Below, piece after piece: positions 17,409 through 25,182 of a stretch of 64,000 nt of DNA. The DNA is from Ruegeria halocynthiae. Lineage in GTDB: Bacteria > Pseudomonadota > Alphaproteobacteria > Rhodobacterales > Rhodobacteraceae. A program made the position numbers and the translations under genes. The stretch covers positions 868,001-932,000 of the forward strand of contig NZ_FNNP01000001.1 in the NCBI RefSeq assembly GCF_900106805.1. Reading direction: 5' to 3'. The number at the start of each line of letters is the position of its first letter. The stretch's first letter is position 1. The notes under the pieces are model-generated. The model was not told the origin of the DNA. It did no database searches and worked only from the letters and a program-made list of their open reading frames with translations.

Positions 17409-18158
17409 ATGCGACGCAAGTTAGCGGCAGGCAACTGGAAAATGAATGGCACCGGCGTTGCGCTGAGCGAACTTAAGGCGCTGCGCGCTGCACACCCGTC
17501 ATCCCCGGCCGAGATTCTCATCTGCCCTCCGGCAACTTTGCTGCACCGTGCTGCCGCCGCAGTTGAAGGGTCTGAAATCGCGATTGGAGGGCAGGATTGC
17601 CACGCCGCAGTATCGGGTGCCCATACGGGGGATCTGAGCGCCGAGATGCTGCTGGACGCCGGTGCGAACGCGGTGATTCTGGGCCATTCCGAGCGCCGGG
17701 AAGATCACGGTGAGCAAAACGAAGAGATTCGCGCCAAGGCCCGTGCTGCGATGGATGCCGGTCTGAAGGCAATCATCTGCGTCGGCGAAAGCCTGAACCA
17801 GCGTGAGGCGGCGAACACACTGGATATCATCGGCGGCCAGATGTCAGGGTCGATTCCGGATCAGGCGACCGGCGAAAACCTGATTGTGGCCTATGAACCG
17901 ATCTGGGCCATTGGCACCGGCAAGGTACCGACACTGGAAGAAATCGGAGAAGTCCACGACTTTATCCGCGCCCGGCTCGAACGCCGTTTTGGCGAAGGTG
18001 TGGGGCGATCGGTCCGCCTGCTTTATGGCGGTTCAGTCAAACCCAGCAATGCGGTCGAAATCTTCGGGGTTTCAAATGTCGATGGCGCACTGGTGGGTGG
18101 AGCCAGTCTGAAAGCCGAAGATTTTTCTGGCATCATTCGGGCTCTTGAAAAGGCATAA
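17409..18158 (+). CDS. tpiA: Triosephosphate isomerase
   Basis: A 249-residue TIM barrel interconverting dihydroxyacetone phosphate and glyceraldehyde 3-phosphate. Catalytic residues are Lys11 in AAGNWKMNG, the histidine in ILGHSERR and the glutamate in [10 protein letters not shown]. The phosphate-binding [11 protein letters not shown] and GALVGGASL loops are intact. The frame has ATG codons at 17403 and 17409; GGAGG sits seven bases before the second, which is preferred. It is convergent with sugE, with six bases between the stops. Confidence 0.97.
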   Translation: MRRKLAAGNWKMNGTGVALSELKALRAAHPSSPAEILICPPATLLHRAAAAVEGSEIAIGGQDCHAAVSGAHTGDLSAEMLLDAGANAVILGHSERREDHGEQNEEIRAKARAAMDAGLKAIICVGESLNQREAANTLDIIGGQMSGSIPDQATGENLIVAYEPIWAIGTGKVPTLEEIGEVHDFIRARLERRFGEGVGRSVRLLYGGSVKPSNAVEIFGVSNVDGALVGGASLKAEDFSGIIRALEKA

Positions 18159-18164
18159 GTGACT

Positions 18165-18476
18165 TTAGGCCAGCTTCATTACAACCAAGCCGGTTACAAT
18201 CAGAACAGCGGCGATCATCCGCATCGGGGTGAGAGCTTCACCAAGGAACAGGATGCCTACAGTAAATGCACCCACGGCGCCGATCCCTGTCCAAATTGTA
18301 TAGGCGGTACCAAGCGGCAGATCACGCATCGCCAGCGCGAGCAGACCAAAGGATCCGATCATCGAAACACCCATGATCATAGTCGGCCACAATCGTGTAA
18401 ATCCGGCCGCTTGTTTCATCGCAACGGCCCAGACGATTTCAAGCAGTCCTGCGAATGCGAGCAAAACCCATGGCAT
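18165..18476 (-). CDS. sugE: SMR-family guanidinium exporter (SugE/Gdx type)
   Basis: A 103-residue four-helix inner-membrane transporter of the small multidrug resistance family. The N-terminus MPWVLLAFAGLLEIVWAVAMKQ carries the essential glutamate (Glu13) of helix 1. The GTAYTIWTGIGAVGAF motif of helix 3 is also present. Members of the Gdx (SugE) branch export guanidinium by proton exchange, while the EmrE/Qac branch exports drugs. The guanidine-II riboswitch just upstream strongly favours the Gdx role. SD GAGGTG lies close to the ATG. Confidence 0.92.
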   Translation of the reverse strand: MPWVLLAFAGLLEIVWAVAMKQAAGFTRLWPTMIMGVSMIGSFGLLALAMRDLPLGTAYTIWTGIGAVGAFTVGILFLGEALTPMRMIAAVLIVTGLVVMKLA

Positions 18477-18497
18477 AAGAACACCTCACTTCTTGAG

Positions 18498-18542
18498 TTC
18501 GGGTCGTCCCGAATGATCATCCACGATGGTGAGGTCGTCCTC
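18498..18542 (-). promoter_or_regulatory. Guanidine-II (mini-ykkC) riboswitch of sugE
   Basis: Read on the minus strand, two tandem hairpins with ACGA tetraloops precede sugE: GAGG-ACGA-CCTC (18542-18531) and TTCGGG-ACGA-CCCGAA (18513-18498). They are separated by 17 bases, and the second ends 21 bases before the ATG, close to the Shine-Dalgarno. Two small stem-loops with ACGR loops are the definition of the guanidine-II class, which turns on guanidinium exporters by exposing the ribosome site. The gene context agrees. Confidence 0.88.
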
Positions 18543-18589
18543 GCGCTCAAACGTAAGAGCAATCCCGCCCAAAACAAGCCCTCAAAGAA

Positions 18590-18615
18590 AACCGGTCGGA
18601 TTGCGCCGCCCGGTT
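18590..18615 (-). terminator. Terminator of the dctPQM operon
   Basis: On the minus strand AACCGG pairs with CCGGTT (with an inner CGG/CCG) and is followed by TTCTTT, about 22 bases after the dctM stop. It isolates the TRAP genes from the downstream riboswitch-sugE unit. Confidence 0.65.
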
Positions 18616-18636
18616 CTTCTACTCGTTATATCTGAT

Positions 18637-20013
18637 CTAGTTGGTAATGATCTCCGGCCCCATGAAGGTATTGGGCAGGAAGGTCGATATCCACGGGATA
18701 TACGTCACCATGATCAGGAAGACGAAAAGCACGACCAGAAACGGCAGTGCCGCCTTCACCACACTCATCATCGGCATCCCCGCCACGCCCGAGGTCACGA
18801 ACAGGTTCAGACCAACCGGAGGCGTGATCATCCCGATCTCCATGTTGACCACCATGATGATGCCCAGATGGATCGGGTCGATGCCCAGTTCGATCGCAAT
18901 CGGGAAGACCAGAGGCGCCACGATAACCAGCAGGCCCGATGGCTCCATGAACTGACCGCCAATCAGCAGGATCACGTTGACTACGATCAGGAACGTCACC
19001 GGCCCCAAACCCGCCGACAACATCGCGCTGGCAATGTGCTGTGGCACCTGTTCGTCCGTCAGAACGTGCTTCAATATCAACGCGTTGGCGATCACAAACA
19101 ACAGCGTCACGGTCAGCTTTCCAGCCTCGAACAGCGTGTGTTTTGTGTCGGGGTGAACAAAGGCCGTAATCAGCGCATAGGGCTTCTTAAGCAGCGAGGT
19201 ATTCTTTGAATCCCCATCTGTGCTGAGTGGCCCCATGTCCTTGTAGACAAAGCTTGCAATGAGAAACGCATAGACGGCAGCCACAGCTGCGGCCTCGGTC
19301 GGAGTGAAGATGCCGCCATAGATTCCGCCTAGAATGATCACGATCAGGAACAGGCCCCAACCGGCCTCGCGCGCTGAGGTGAAGACCTCACCCCACCCTT
19401 TCCATTCGCCTTTGGGCAGGTTTTTGACCTTGGCCATGATATAGATCGTAATCATCAGCATCAGACCCGCCATCAGGCCGGGTATGACGCCGGCAAGGAA
19501 CATGCGGCCAACCGATACCTCGACGGCTGCGGCATAGACGACCATCACGATCGACGGTGGGATCAGAATGCCCAGCGTACCGGCGTTACAGATCACACCG
19601 GCTGCAAATTCCTTGGAATACCCTACCTGCCGCATCCCTGCGATCACGATCGAACCAATCGCCACAACCGTGGCCGGAGACGATCCCGACAAGGCTGCGA
19701 ACAGCATACAGGCGAACACACCCGCAATCGCCAGACCACCAGGCAAGTGCCCAACACAGGCAATCGAGAACCGGATAATCCGGCGTGCCACGCCTCCTGT
19801 CGTCATGAAAGACGACGCGAGGATGAAGAACGGGATCGCCAGTAGGGTAAAGTGCCCCTCGAACGCCTCGAACAGCGTGCCCGCGACCGAAGCCAGAGAA
19901 CTGTCGGAATAGATCAGCAGGAACAGGGTCGAGCTGAGGCCAAGAGAAACTGCAATCGGAACACCGATCAGCAGCAGGCCGATAACCATCGAAAAGAGAA
20001 GGATAACATCCAT
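18637..20013 (-). CDS. dctM: TRAP transporter large permease (DctM)
   Basis: A 458-residue inner-membrane protein with about 12 hydrophobic helices of the DctM/ArsB-NhaD superfamily, forming the solute channel of a sodium-driven TRAP importer. Characteristic stretches are GLLLIGVPIAVSLGLSS at the N-terminus, LSGSSPATVVAIGSI, ITPPVGLNLFVTSG and GGIYGGIFTPTEAAAVAAVYAF. The start overlaps the dctQ stop by one base (TGATG), so the two are coupled. The loop around residues 265-300 is longer than in many homologues. Confidence 0.96.
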   Translation of the reverse strand: MDVILLFSMVIGLLLIGVPIAVSLGLSSTLFLLIYSDSSLASVAGTLFEAFEGHFTLLAIPFFILASSFMTTGGVARRIIRFSIACVGHLPGGLAIAGVFACMLFAALSGSSPATVVAIGSIVIAGMRQVGYSKEFAAGVICNAGTLGILIPPSIVMVVYAAAVEVSVGRMFLAGVIPGLMAGLMLMITIYIMAKVKNLPKGEWKGWGEVFTSAREAGWGLFLIVIILGGIYGGIFTPTEAAAVAAVYAFLIASFVYKDMGPLSTDGDSKNTSLLKKPYALITAFVHPDTKHTLFEAGKLTVTLLFVIANALILKHVLTDEQVPQHIASAMLSAGLGPVTFLIVVNVILLIGGQFMEPSGLLVIVAPLVFPIAIELGIDPIHLGIIMVVNMEIGMITPPVGLNLFVTSGVAGMPMMSVVKAALPFLVVLFVFLIMVTYIPWISTFLPNTFMGPEIITN

Positions 20014-20690
20014 CAGTCATGCTCCCCTTGCTGAGCCCGAACTTCTTCGATCTCGTCCTCAACCTCGTGGCTGGCAACAAGGCGGTCGGTCTCTCCGCGC
20101 CAGATTTGTACAGCAACTTGTGCGAAACGGATCACCAGCAGCAGCATCGACAGCGGCAGGACGAAGTAAGGAACCACCTTGGGCAGTTTCTCGTAATATT
20201 CGCCATAGTTGATCAAGTCTTCCAGAAAGCGCAGCGGTGCGACCATGGGAATGTCGTCAACTTCGTAGAAGCTTTGGCTACGGGCGCTCATGTCAAAGCC
20301 GGTCGGGAACCAGCGGCCTGATGTTGGCGGCAGGTCGGCAAATACGGCCCAGTAATCATACGAACCTTTGAGCAAGAGCAGTGAGAACACCAGGCAGCAG
20401 CCTACCGAAATCAGCGCCAGAATCCGGCGCGGCGCAGGTGCGAGCATATTCAGGATCGCATCAACACCCAAATGCGCGTGCTTTTTCACTGCGTAGGACG
20501 CGCCCAGCAGTACCAACCAACCGAAGGTGAATACCGTCAGTTCCAGCGCCCAAAGAATGTTAGAGTTAAACACGAACCGCGCGATCACATTGGCAAAGGT
20601 GACAATCGTCATCAGGCCCAACAGACATGCAATCATGGTTTCTTCGATATGGTCGATCAGCCCGCCTTGGGCGGATTTCGCACCAGACAT
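20013..20690 (-). CDS. dctQ: TRAP transporter small permease (DctQ)
   Basis: A 225-residue four-helix membrane subunit of the TRAP importer. Typical DctQ features are the N-terminal IEETMIACLLGLMTIVTFANVIARFVFN, LELTVFTFGWLVLLGASYAVKKHAHLGVD and a C-terminal LLLVIRFAQVAVQIWRG. It has an unusually long middle loop (DLPPTSGRWFPTGFDMSARSQ and onward), as seen in some dicarboxylate-type DctQ. It follows dctP after 116 bases that contain a strong stem-loop. Confidence 0.93.
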   Translation of the reverse strand: MSGAKSAQGGLIDHIEETMIACLLGLMTIVTFANVIARFVFNSNILWALELTVFTFGWLVLLGASYAVKKHAHLGVDAILNMLAPAPRRILALISVGCCLVFSLLLLKGSYDYWAVFADLPPTSGRWFPTGFDMSARSQSFYEVDDIPMVAPLRFLEDLINYGEYYEKLPKVVPYFVLPLSMLLLVIRFAQVAVQIWRGETDRLVASHEVEDEIEEVRAQQGEHD

Positions 20691-20732
20691 CTCTCTGTCC
20701 CCGCATTTTTGTGATGAGAGTGGAGGGAGTGC

Positions 20733-20753
20733 GGCGGGCCATAAAGGCCCGCC
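20733..20753. repeat. Stem-loop between dctP and dctQ
   Basis: A perfect 8-bp stem GGCGGGCC / GGCCCGCC with five-base loop ATAAA lies in the gap between dctP and dctQM. No T-run follows on the minus strand, so it more likely stabilises the dctP message or lowers downstream expression than fully terminates it. Confidence 0.7.
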
Positions 20754-20806
20754 CAGCCGGCGCGTCCATAACTCCCCAGTCCCCGGACGCGCGGCCTATT
20801 CCGGGA

Positions 20807-21808
20807 TCAGAACCCGGCGTTGATCGCCTGTGCGGCGTCGATCTTATCCTGACCAACGTCACCGGCAAACTTGTCCCAAACGGGTCTCATCGCATCGACC
20901 CAGGCTTGGCGCTGTTCGGGATTCAAGTCGCGAATGATACCGCCTGCATCAGTGATCGAGGCTTTGGCAGCTTCGTTCACGGTAAAGGCTTCCTTGTTCC
21001 GTGTCTCGCTCACTTCGGCGAGGATGGTCAGGAACTGATCGCGAACTTCGGGGTCCAGGCTGTCCAGCCAATCCACCGATGTGACCACCAGATAGTCGAT
21101 GATACCGTGATTGGTTTCGGTGATGCCGTCCTGAACTTCAAAGAACTTCTTGCCGTAGATATTCGACCAGGTATTCTCCTGCCCGTCCACAACACCCTGT
21201 TGCAGCGCACCATAGACCTCCGAGAATGCCATTTTCTGCGGGCTGCCACCGATCGCTTCCATCTGTGCCACCAGAACGTCTGAGGACTGCACACGGAATT
21301 TCAGCCCATCGGCATCCGACGGATCCACCAAGGGTTTGTTCGCGGACATCTGCTTCATGCCATTATGCCAGAAGGCCAGCCCCTGCAGGCCACGGCGCTG
21401 CATACTGTCCTTCATGGCCTGACCGTCTGCCGAGGCCTGGAACGCATCCACCGCATCGATGTTCTTGAACATGAACGGTAGGTCGAACAGGCGGAACTGC
21501 TTGGTGAACTTCTCAAACTTCGACAGCGACGGCGCGGCCAACTGCACATCACCCTGCAGCATCGCCTCAAGCACTTTGTCATCGTTATAGAGGGTCGAAT
21601 TCGGATAGACCTCCATGCACATCACACCGTTCATCTCGTCATTGACGCGCTGCTCCAGCAACGAGGCGGCAATGCCCTTGGGGTGTTTGTCAGTATTGGT
21701 CACATGCGCGAACTTGACGACAATCTCGCCATCTTCGCAGGCCGCCATACCAGCGGTCGCGGTCACCGACAGTGCGATTGCGGTCGCCGCCGTTGTCAGG
21801 AATTTCAT
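20807..21808 (-). CDS. dctP: TRAP transporter periplasmic substrate-binding protein (DctP)
   Basis: A 333-residue protein with a Sec signal peptide (KFLTTAATAIALSVTATAGMAA, then CEDGEIVVKFAHVTN). The DctP core includes KGIAASLLEQRVNDEMNG, GDVQLAAPSLSKF, GLAFWHNGMKQMSANKP and LKFRVQSSDVLVAQMEAIGGSPQKMAFSEVYGALQQGVVDGQENTWSNI. The arginine of LKFRVQ is the conserved residue that binds substrate carboxylate in this family. It is probably for C4-dicarboxylates or related acids, given the DctBD-type regulators next to it. GGAGG lies nine bases before the ATG. Confidence 0.95.
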   Translation of the reverse strand: MKFLTTAATAIALSVTATAGMAACEDGEIVVKFAHVTNTDKHPKGIAASLLEQRVNDEMNGVMCMEVYPNSTLYNDDKVLEAMLQGDVQLAAPSLSKFEKFTKQFRLFDLPFMFKNIDAVDAFQASADGQAMKDSMQRRGLQGLAFWHNGMKQMSANKPLVDPSDADGLKFRVQSSDVLVAQMEAIGGSPQKMAFSEVYGALQQGVVDGQENTWSNIYGKKFFEVQDGITETNHGIIDYLVVTSVDWLDSLDPEVRDQFLTILAEVSETRNKEAFTVNEAAKASITDAGGIIRDLNPEQRQAWVDAMRPVWDKFAGDVGQDKIDAAQAINAGF

Positions 21809-21999
21809 CAGTCATTTCCTCCCAGACTTCACTAAAACTTCCATCAGACGCCCAATCAGCGCCGTATGCTGCGGAGTGAACCGAATCGACACTTCGCGCT
21901 CAACAATTTGTTCGCTTGTGAGAGTATTCCTGATTTTGGTAATTGTTTCTTACTGTTACGCGATATCGACCACTTGAACAAAACTGCACGTGAGAAGCT

Positions 22000-22017
22000 T
22001 GTGCGAAATATCGCACA
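22000..22017. promoter_or_regulatory. DctD-type operator, site 1
   Basis: TGTGCGA and TCGCACA are perfect inverted 7-mers around AATA. The motif resembles the DctD upstream activator site of rhizobia as I recall it. Confidence 0.6.
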
Positions 22018-22030
22018 CACTCACAGCCTC

Positions 22031-22050
22031 TTGTGCGGGTTTCCGCACAA
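22031..22050. promoter_or_regulatory. DctD-type operator, site 2
   Basis: TTGTGCGG and CCGCACAA are perfect inverted 8-mers around GTTT. The centre lies 32 bases, about three helical turns, from site 1, so dimers on both would sit on one DNA face. Confidence 0.65.
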
Positions 22051-22176
22051 ATACCGAATCAATATGATCGAATCGACTCTGCAAGGATCGCGCAACCGCA
22101 GCCCGCGCTGGCGGGCTGCCCGGCCCAACGGTTTTGACAGTATGTTAATACTGGCCGAACTGGCGGGAGTATTTCG

Positions 22177-23406
22177 TTATCGGCGGTAATCTTCAGGTCG
22201 GATTTGATAGCGGGCCAGCTTGTCATAAAACGTCTTGCGCGGCAGCTTCAAAGACTTTGCCGCCTCAGCAGCTTTGCCATTATGGCGTCCCAGTGCCGCG
22301 ATCAGTAGAGATCGCTCAACCCGTGCCAGTTGTTCGTTCAGCCCCTGATCTGCCGCCTGCGCAACCTCTTCCGGCATTCCCAGAACAAAACGCATTGCTG
22401 CGGACATCAGAGAACGCGCATTCCCGGGCCAATCCTGCGCCATCAACAAGGCGAGATGCTCCGGCGTAATCTCGGGCTCGGCGATACCGGCCTGCTCGGC
22501 GGCTTGTGCCACATAACGTCGGAAAATGATGGGGATATCTTCGGGGCGCTCCGACAACGCCGGTATGCGCACTCGCATGACATCCAGACGATAGAACAGG
22601 TCTGCATTGAACTGGCCCTGTGTGGAAAGTTCCGCCAGATCAGCAGTTGTTCCGGCGATGATACGCGCGTCCGTCCCCTGCTCGATCAATTCAAGCGCTG
22701 CGTACTGGGTGGTATCCGTCATCGCCGAAACCTCATCCAGAAACAGCGATCCACCGGATGCGTCCTCGTATACACGCAGCAAGTCCTCTGGTTGCAAGCT
22801 GGACGCGGGACGCTTGACAAATGGCCCCTGCCCTACCGGAGACATCAGGTGGACAACTTCGGCCACCTTAGAGATGCCACTGCCCGCCGGTCCGGTGACC
22901 AACACCTCGGCGTGCGTCGGCGCCACGCTGCGCACACGTTCACGCAATATCTCGGCCCGCTCGGATAGGCCAAACAACATTCGGGCCGCGGGATCACCTC
23001 GCTCAAGTTCGCGCCGTTGCTCTCGATCGTGTAGAATCTCGGCCCGCGCGGTGATGGCACTTTCCAGCACAACCAGCAAATCTGCCGCAGCGCAGGGTTT
23101 TTCCAGAAAATCAAAAGCCCCTTGTCCCATGGCCTGCACTGCCATGGGTATATCGCCTTCGCCCGTCAATAGGATCACAGGCAGTTCAGGATCAACGTCG
23201 CGCGCATAGGCCAGCAGATGAAACCCATCCCGCCCCGGCATCCGGATATCCGAAATGATCACCCCATCAAATTCACGGCAAATATGGTCCTTGGCCGCAA
23301 CAAAAGACCCGGCAGAAACGGGTTCGTATTCGGCCAGTTCAAGCGTCTGCGCCAACGCCTCGCGTACAGCGGCATCATCATCGACCAACAGCACTTTGCG
23401 GATCAT
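22177..23406 (-). CDS. dctD: DctD-like response regulator with degenerate AAA+ domain
   Basis: A 409-residue NtrC-family response regulator. The receiver has the acidic pair in VDDD and the phospho-acceptor Asp53 in ISDIRMPG, with the lysine in LEKPC. The central domain aligns with the sigma-54 activator ATPase, but Walker A reads GPAGSGIS (172-179), with isoleucine where the lysine should be. The GAFTGA loop that contacts sigma-54 is missing; the region reads FVKRPASSLQPEDLLRVYEDASGG. Walker B LFLDEV remains. The C-terminal Fis helix-turn-helix (GKAAEAAKSLKLPRKTFYDKLARY) is normal. It overlaps dctB by four bases. It is likely a DNA-binding activator that works without sigma-54, as described for Rhodobacter NtrC. 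Confidence 0.9.
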   Translation of the reverse strand: MIRKVLLVDDDAAVREALAQTLELAEYEPVSAGSFVAAKDHICREFDGVIISDIRMPGRDGFHLLAYARDVDPELPVILLTGEGDIPMAVQAMGQGAFDFLEKPCAAADLLVVLESAITARAEILHDREQRRELERGDPAARMLFGLSERAEILRERVRSVAPTHAEVLVTGPAGSGISKVAEVVHLMSPVGQGPFVKRPASSLQPEDLLRVYEDASGGSLFLDEVSAMTDTTQYAALELIEQGTDARIIAGTTADLAELSTQGQFNADLFYRLDVMRVRIPALSERPEDIPIIFRRYVAQAAEQAGIAEPEITPEHLALLMAQDWPGNARSLMSAAMRFVLGMPEEVAQAADQGLNEQLARVERSLLIAALGRHNGKAAEAAKSLKLPRKTFYDKLARYQIRPEDYRR

Positions 23407-25136
23407 GCAGCCTCGTCCTCTTCATAGGGTTCAAGCTCAACGGTGAATTCAGCGCCGTCATCCGTGTTGGCACCACGAATGTCTCCCCCAAAGCTCTGAA
23501 CCAGCCCATAAGAGATCGACAGCCCTAGTCCCATCCCCTCGGATGTGCCCACCGTTTTCGTGGTGTAGAATGGCTCAAACACGCGATCAGGATCTTCAAT
23601 CCCCGGGCCAGTGTCCCGAACCGAAACACGCAGAGGCTTCCCCTGCGCAACCGTGATCGAGATATTGCGCTGGGGCCGGTTGGCCATTGCATCCGCCGCG
23701 TTGTTGATCAGATTGACGAATACCTGCACCAAACGCACCTCACCGCCCCAGACAAAGACCGCAGATTTTAGTGACTCCCATTCCAGTTCGATACCCTCAT
23801 CCCGCAACCGGGTCTCGGTCAATTCTGTCGCGGCATTCAGGACCTGTATCAGATCGACACGCCCCATCGGTTCGCTTTCATTTCTGGCAAAAGCGCGCAG
23901 GTTTTTGATGATCCGCGCCATGCGTGCGGCCATATCGGAAATACGGCCCAGATTTTCCCCGGCATTTTTGTCCTTGCCACGTTCCAGGAAAGCCGACCCG
24001 TTATCGGCGAACTGCCGAATTGCCATCAGCGGCTGGTTCAGCTCATGGCTGATGCCCGCCGACATCTTGCCTAACGCGCTCAGTTTGCCAGCCTGTACCA
24101 GATCGGACTGGGCCTGCTTGAGCGCCGCCTCGGCCTCTTGACGTTCGGCCACTTCGCGGCGCAAGGCAGTGTTTGCCGCAGTCAAAGCCCGTGTCCGTTG
24201 CGCCACCCGGCTTTCCAACACGGTGTTGGCATCCGCCAACGTCCGCCGCCGTTCCGAGGCCAGGAACAACAGCGCGCCGAATGCGAAACAGATGGCCGCA
24301 ACCGCCGCTGCCTGCAACCCCGCCAAACGCCGTGCGGGGGCCACATCAACCAGCATCTCCGCCGTCATGGCAATCACCGGCAGATCGAGCGTCAGATGCA
24401 ATGCGCGGCGGGGAAGATAGCGACCCCAGTTCAGCGTCCACACCTCATGCCCCGCAACCAGAGCCGAGGCGAATTCAATCGTCTCACCATCTGGGAGCGT
24501 CAGTCCCTGTTGTCCGTCGGTGCGCCGCCACAGCAACAGGTCCGAACGGTTCGAGATGAAGACGACACCATCGGTATCAACAAAAAACACCGCGTCGGTA
24601 CTGCCACGCCACGTCTGCTCAACATCCTGCACGTCAGCGATCACCATCAGGGCACCCTGAATCTGCCCCAAGTCACCAAATGCCGGAGCAGCATAGGAAT
24701 AGATGCGATCACCGCTCTCATCCTGGACACCATGCGCGCTTCCTAACGCGCCCTGCATGGCGCGCTCAAATGCGGGATGGTCAGACATGTTGCGCCGTGG
24801 CACCGGTTGCGCCGCAGCAAGAACCTGACCCTCGGCATCCAGATACATCACGTTAATTGCAGCCGTCTTGTCAGCCACGTCCAGCAACACCTTCCGGGCC
24901 GCCAATTGCTGTACAGGAGTTTCAAGCGTCTGAAGCGCAGGATGGTCCGCCATCAAGGCTGCCACTTCCTGATAGACCTGCATCTGCGTGCTCAAACGGT
25001 CGGCCGCCAGTTCCAGATCAGCCTCAGCCTTTTCACCCAGTTGCGACAAGGCCTGACGATAGCCATAGGTCCATACTGCCGCCGATAACAGACCGACCGC
25101 ACACAGGAAACCGGCAATGATCCAAACCCGTTGCAT
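23403..25136 (-). CDS. dctB: C4-dicarboxylate sensor histidine kinase (DctB)
   Basis: A membrane sensor of about 577 residues. An N-terminal membrane helix (VWIIAGFLCAVGLLSAAVWTY) precedes a periplasmic double-Cache-type sensor (about residues 25-280) and a second membrane helix (LAGLQAAAVAAICFAFGALLFLA). A coiled coil follows, then the kinase: H-box GKMSAGISHELNQPLMAIRQ, N-box NLINNAADAM, G-boxes DTGPGIEDPDRVFEPFYTTK and GMGLGLSISYGLVQSFGG. The HELNQPL motif is typical of DctB. The start is placed at the ATG at 25136 (MQRVWII) because longer starts run into the divergent P450. It overlaps dctD by ATGA. Confidence 0.94.
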   Translation of the reverse strand: MQRVWIIAGFLCAVGLLSAAVWTYGYRQALSQLGEKAEADLELAADRLSTQMQVYQEVAALMADHPALQTLETPVQQLAARKVLLDVADKTAAINVMYLDAEGQVLAAAQPVPRRNMSDHPAFERAMQGALGSAHGVQDESGDRIYSYAAPAFGDLGQIQGALMVIADVQDVEQTWRGSTDAVFFVDTDGVVFISNRSDLLLWRRTDGQQGLTLPDGETIEFASALVAGHEVWTLNWGRYLPRRALHLTLDLPVIAMTAEMLVDVAPARRLAGLQAAAVAAICFAFGALLFLASERRRTLADANTVLESRVAQRTRALTAANTALRREVAERQEAEAALKQAQSDLVQAGKLSALGKMSAGISHELNQPLMAIRQFADNGSAFLERGKDKNAGENLGRISDMAARMARIIKNLRAFARNESEPMGRVDLIQVLNAATELTETRLRDEGIELEWESLKSAVFVWGGEVRLVQVFVNLINNAADAMANRPQRNISITVAQGKPLRVSVRDTGPGIEDPDRVFEPFYTTKTVGTSEGMGLGLSISYGLVQSFGGDIRGANTDDGAEFTVELEPYEEDEAA

Positions 25137-25182
25137 GTCTAGGGTCTTGCATTCAGCGCAGCCCATGGCAAGTCTGCACCGC

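Larger units (their letters stand above)
21809..22176. other. Regulatory region between dctP and dctD
   Basis: This 368-base gap holds no gene. It contains two tandem palindromes (22000-22017 and 22031-22050) and a weak sigma-70-like TTGTTC-N17-TAACAG reading toward dctP (about 21978 to 21950). I see no -24/-12 TGGCAC-N5-TTGC element on the dctP strand. Confidence 0.6.

Noticed and set aside
17287..17521. Longer N-terminus of the 2OG oxygenase
   Set aside because: The extension would overlap the divergent tpiA start and is unlike the family; a good ribosome site is present before 17287.
21809..22000. Sigma-54 promoter for dctP
   Set aside because: No TGGCAC-N5-TTGC-like element was found on the minus strand. 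This also agrees with the missing GAFTGA in DctD.
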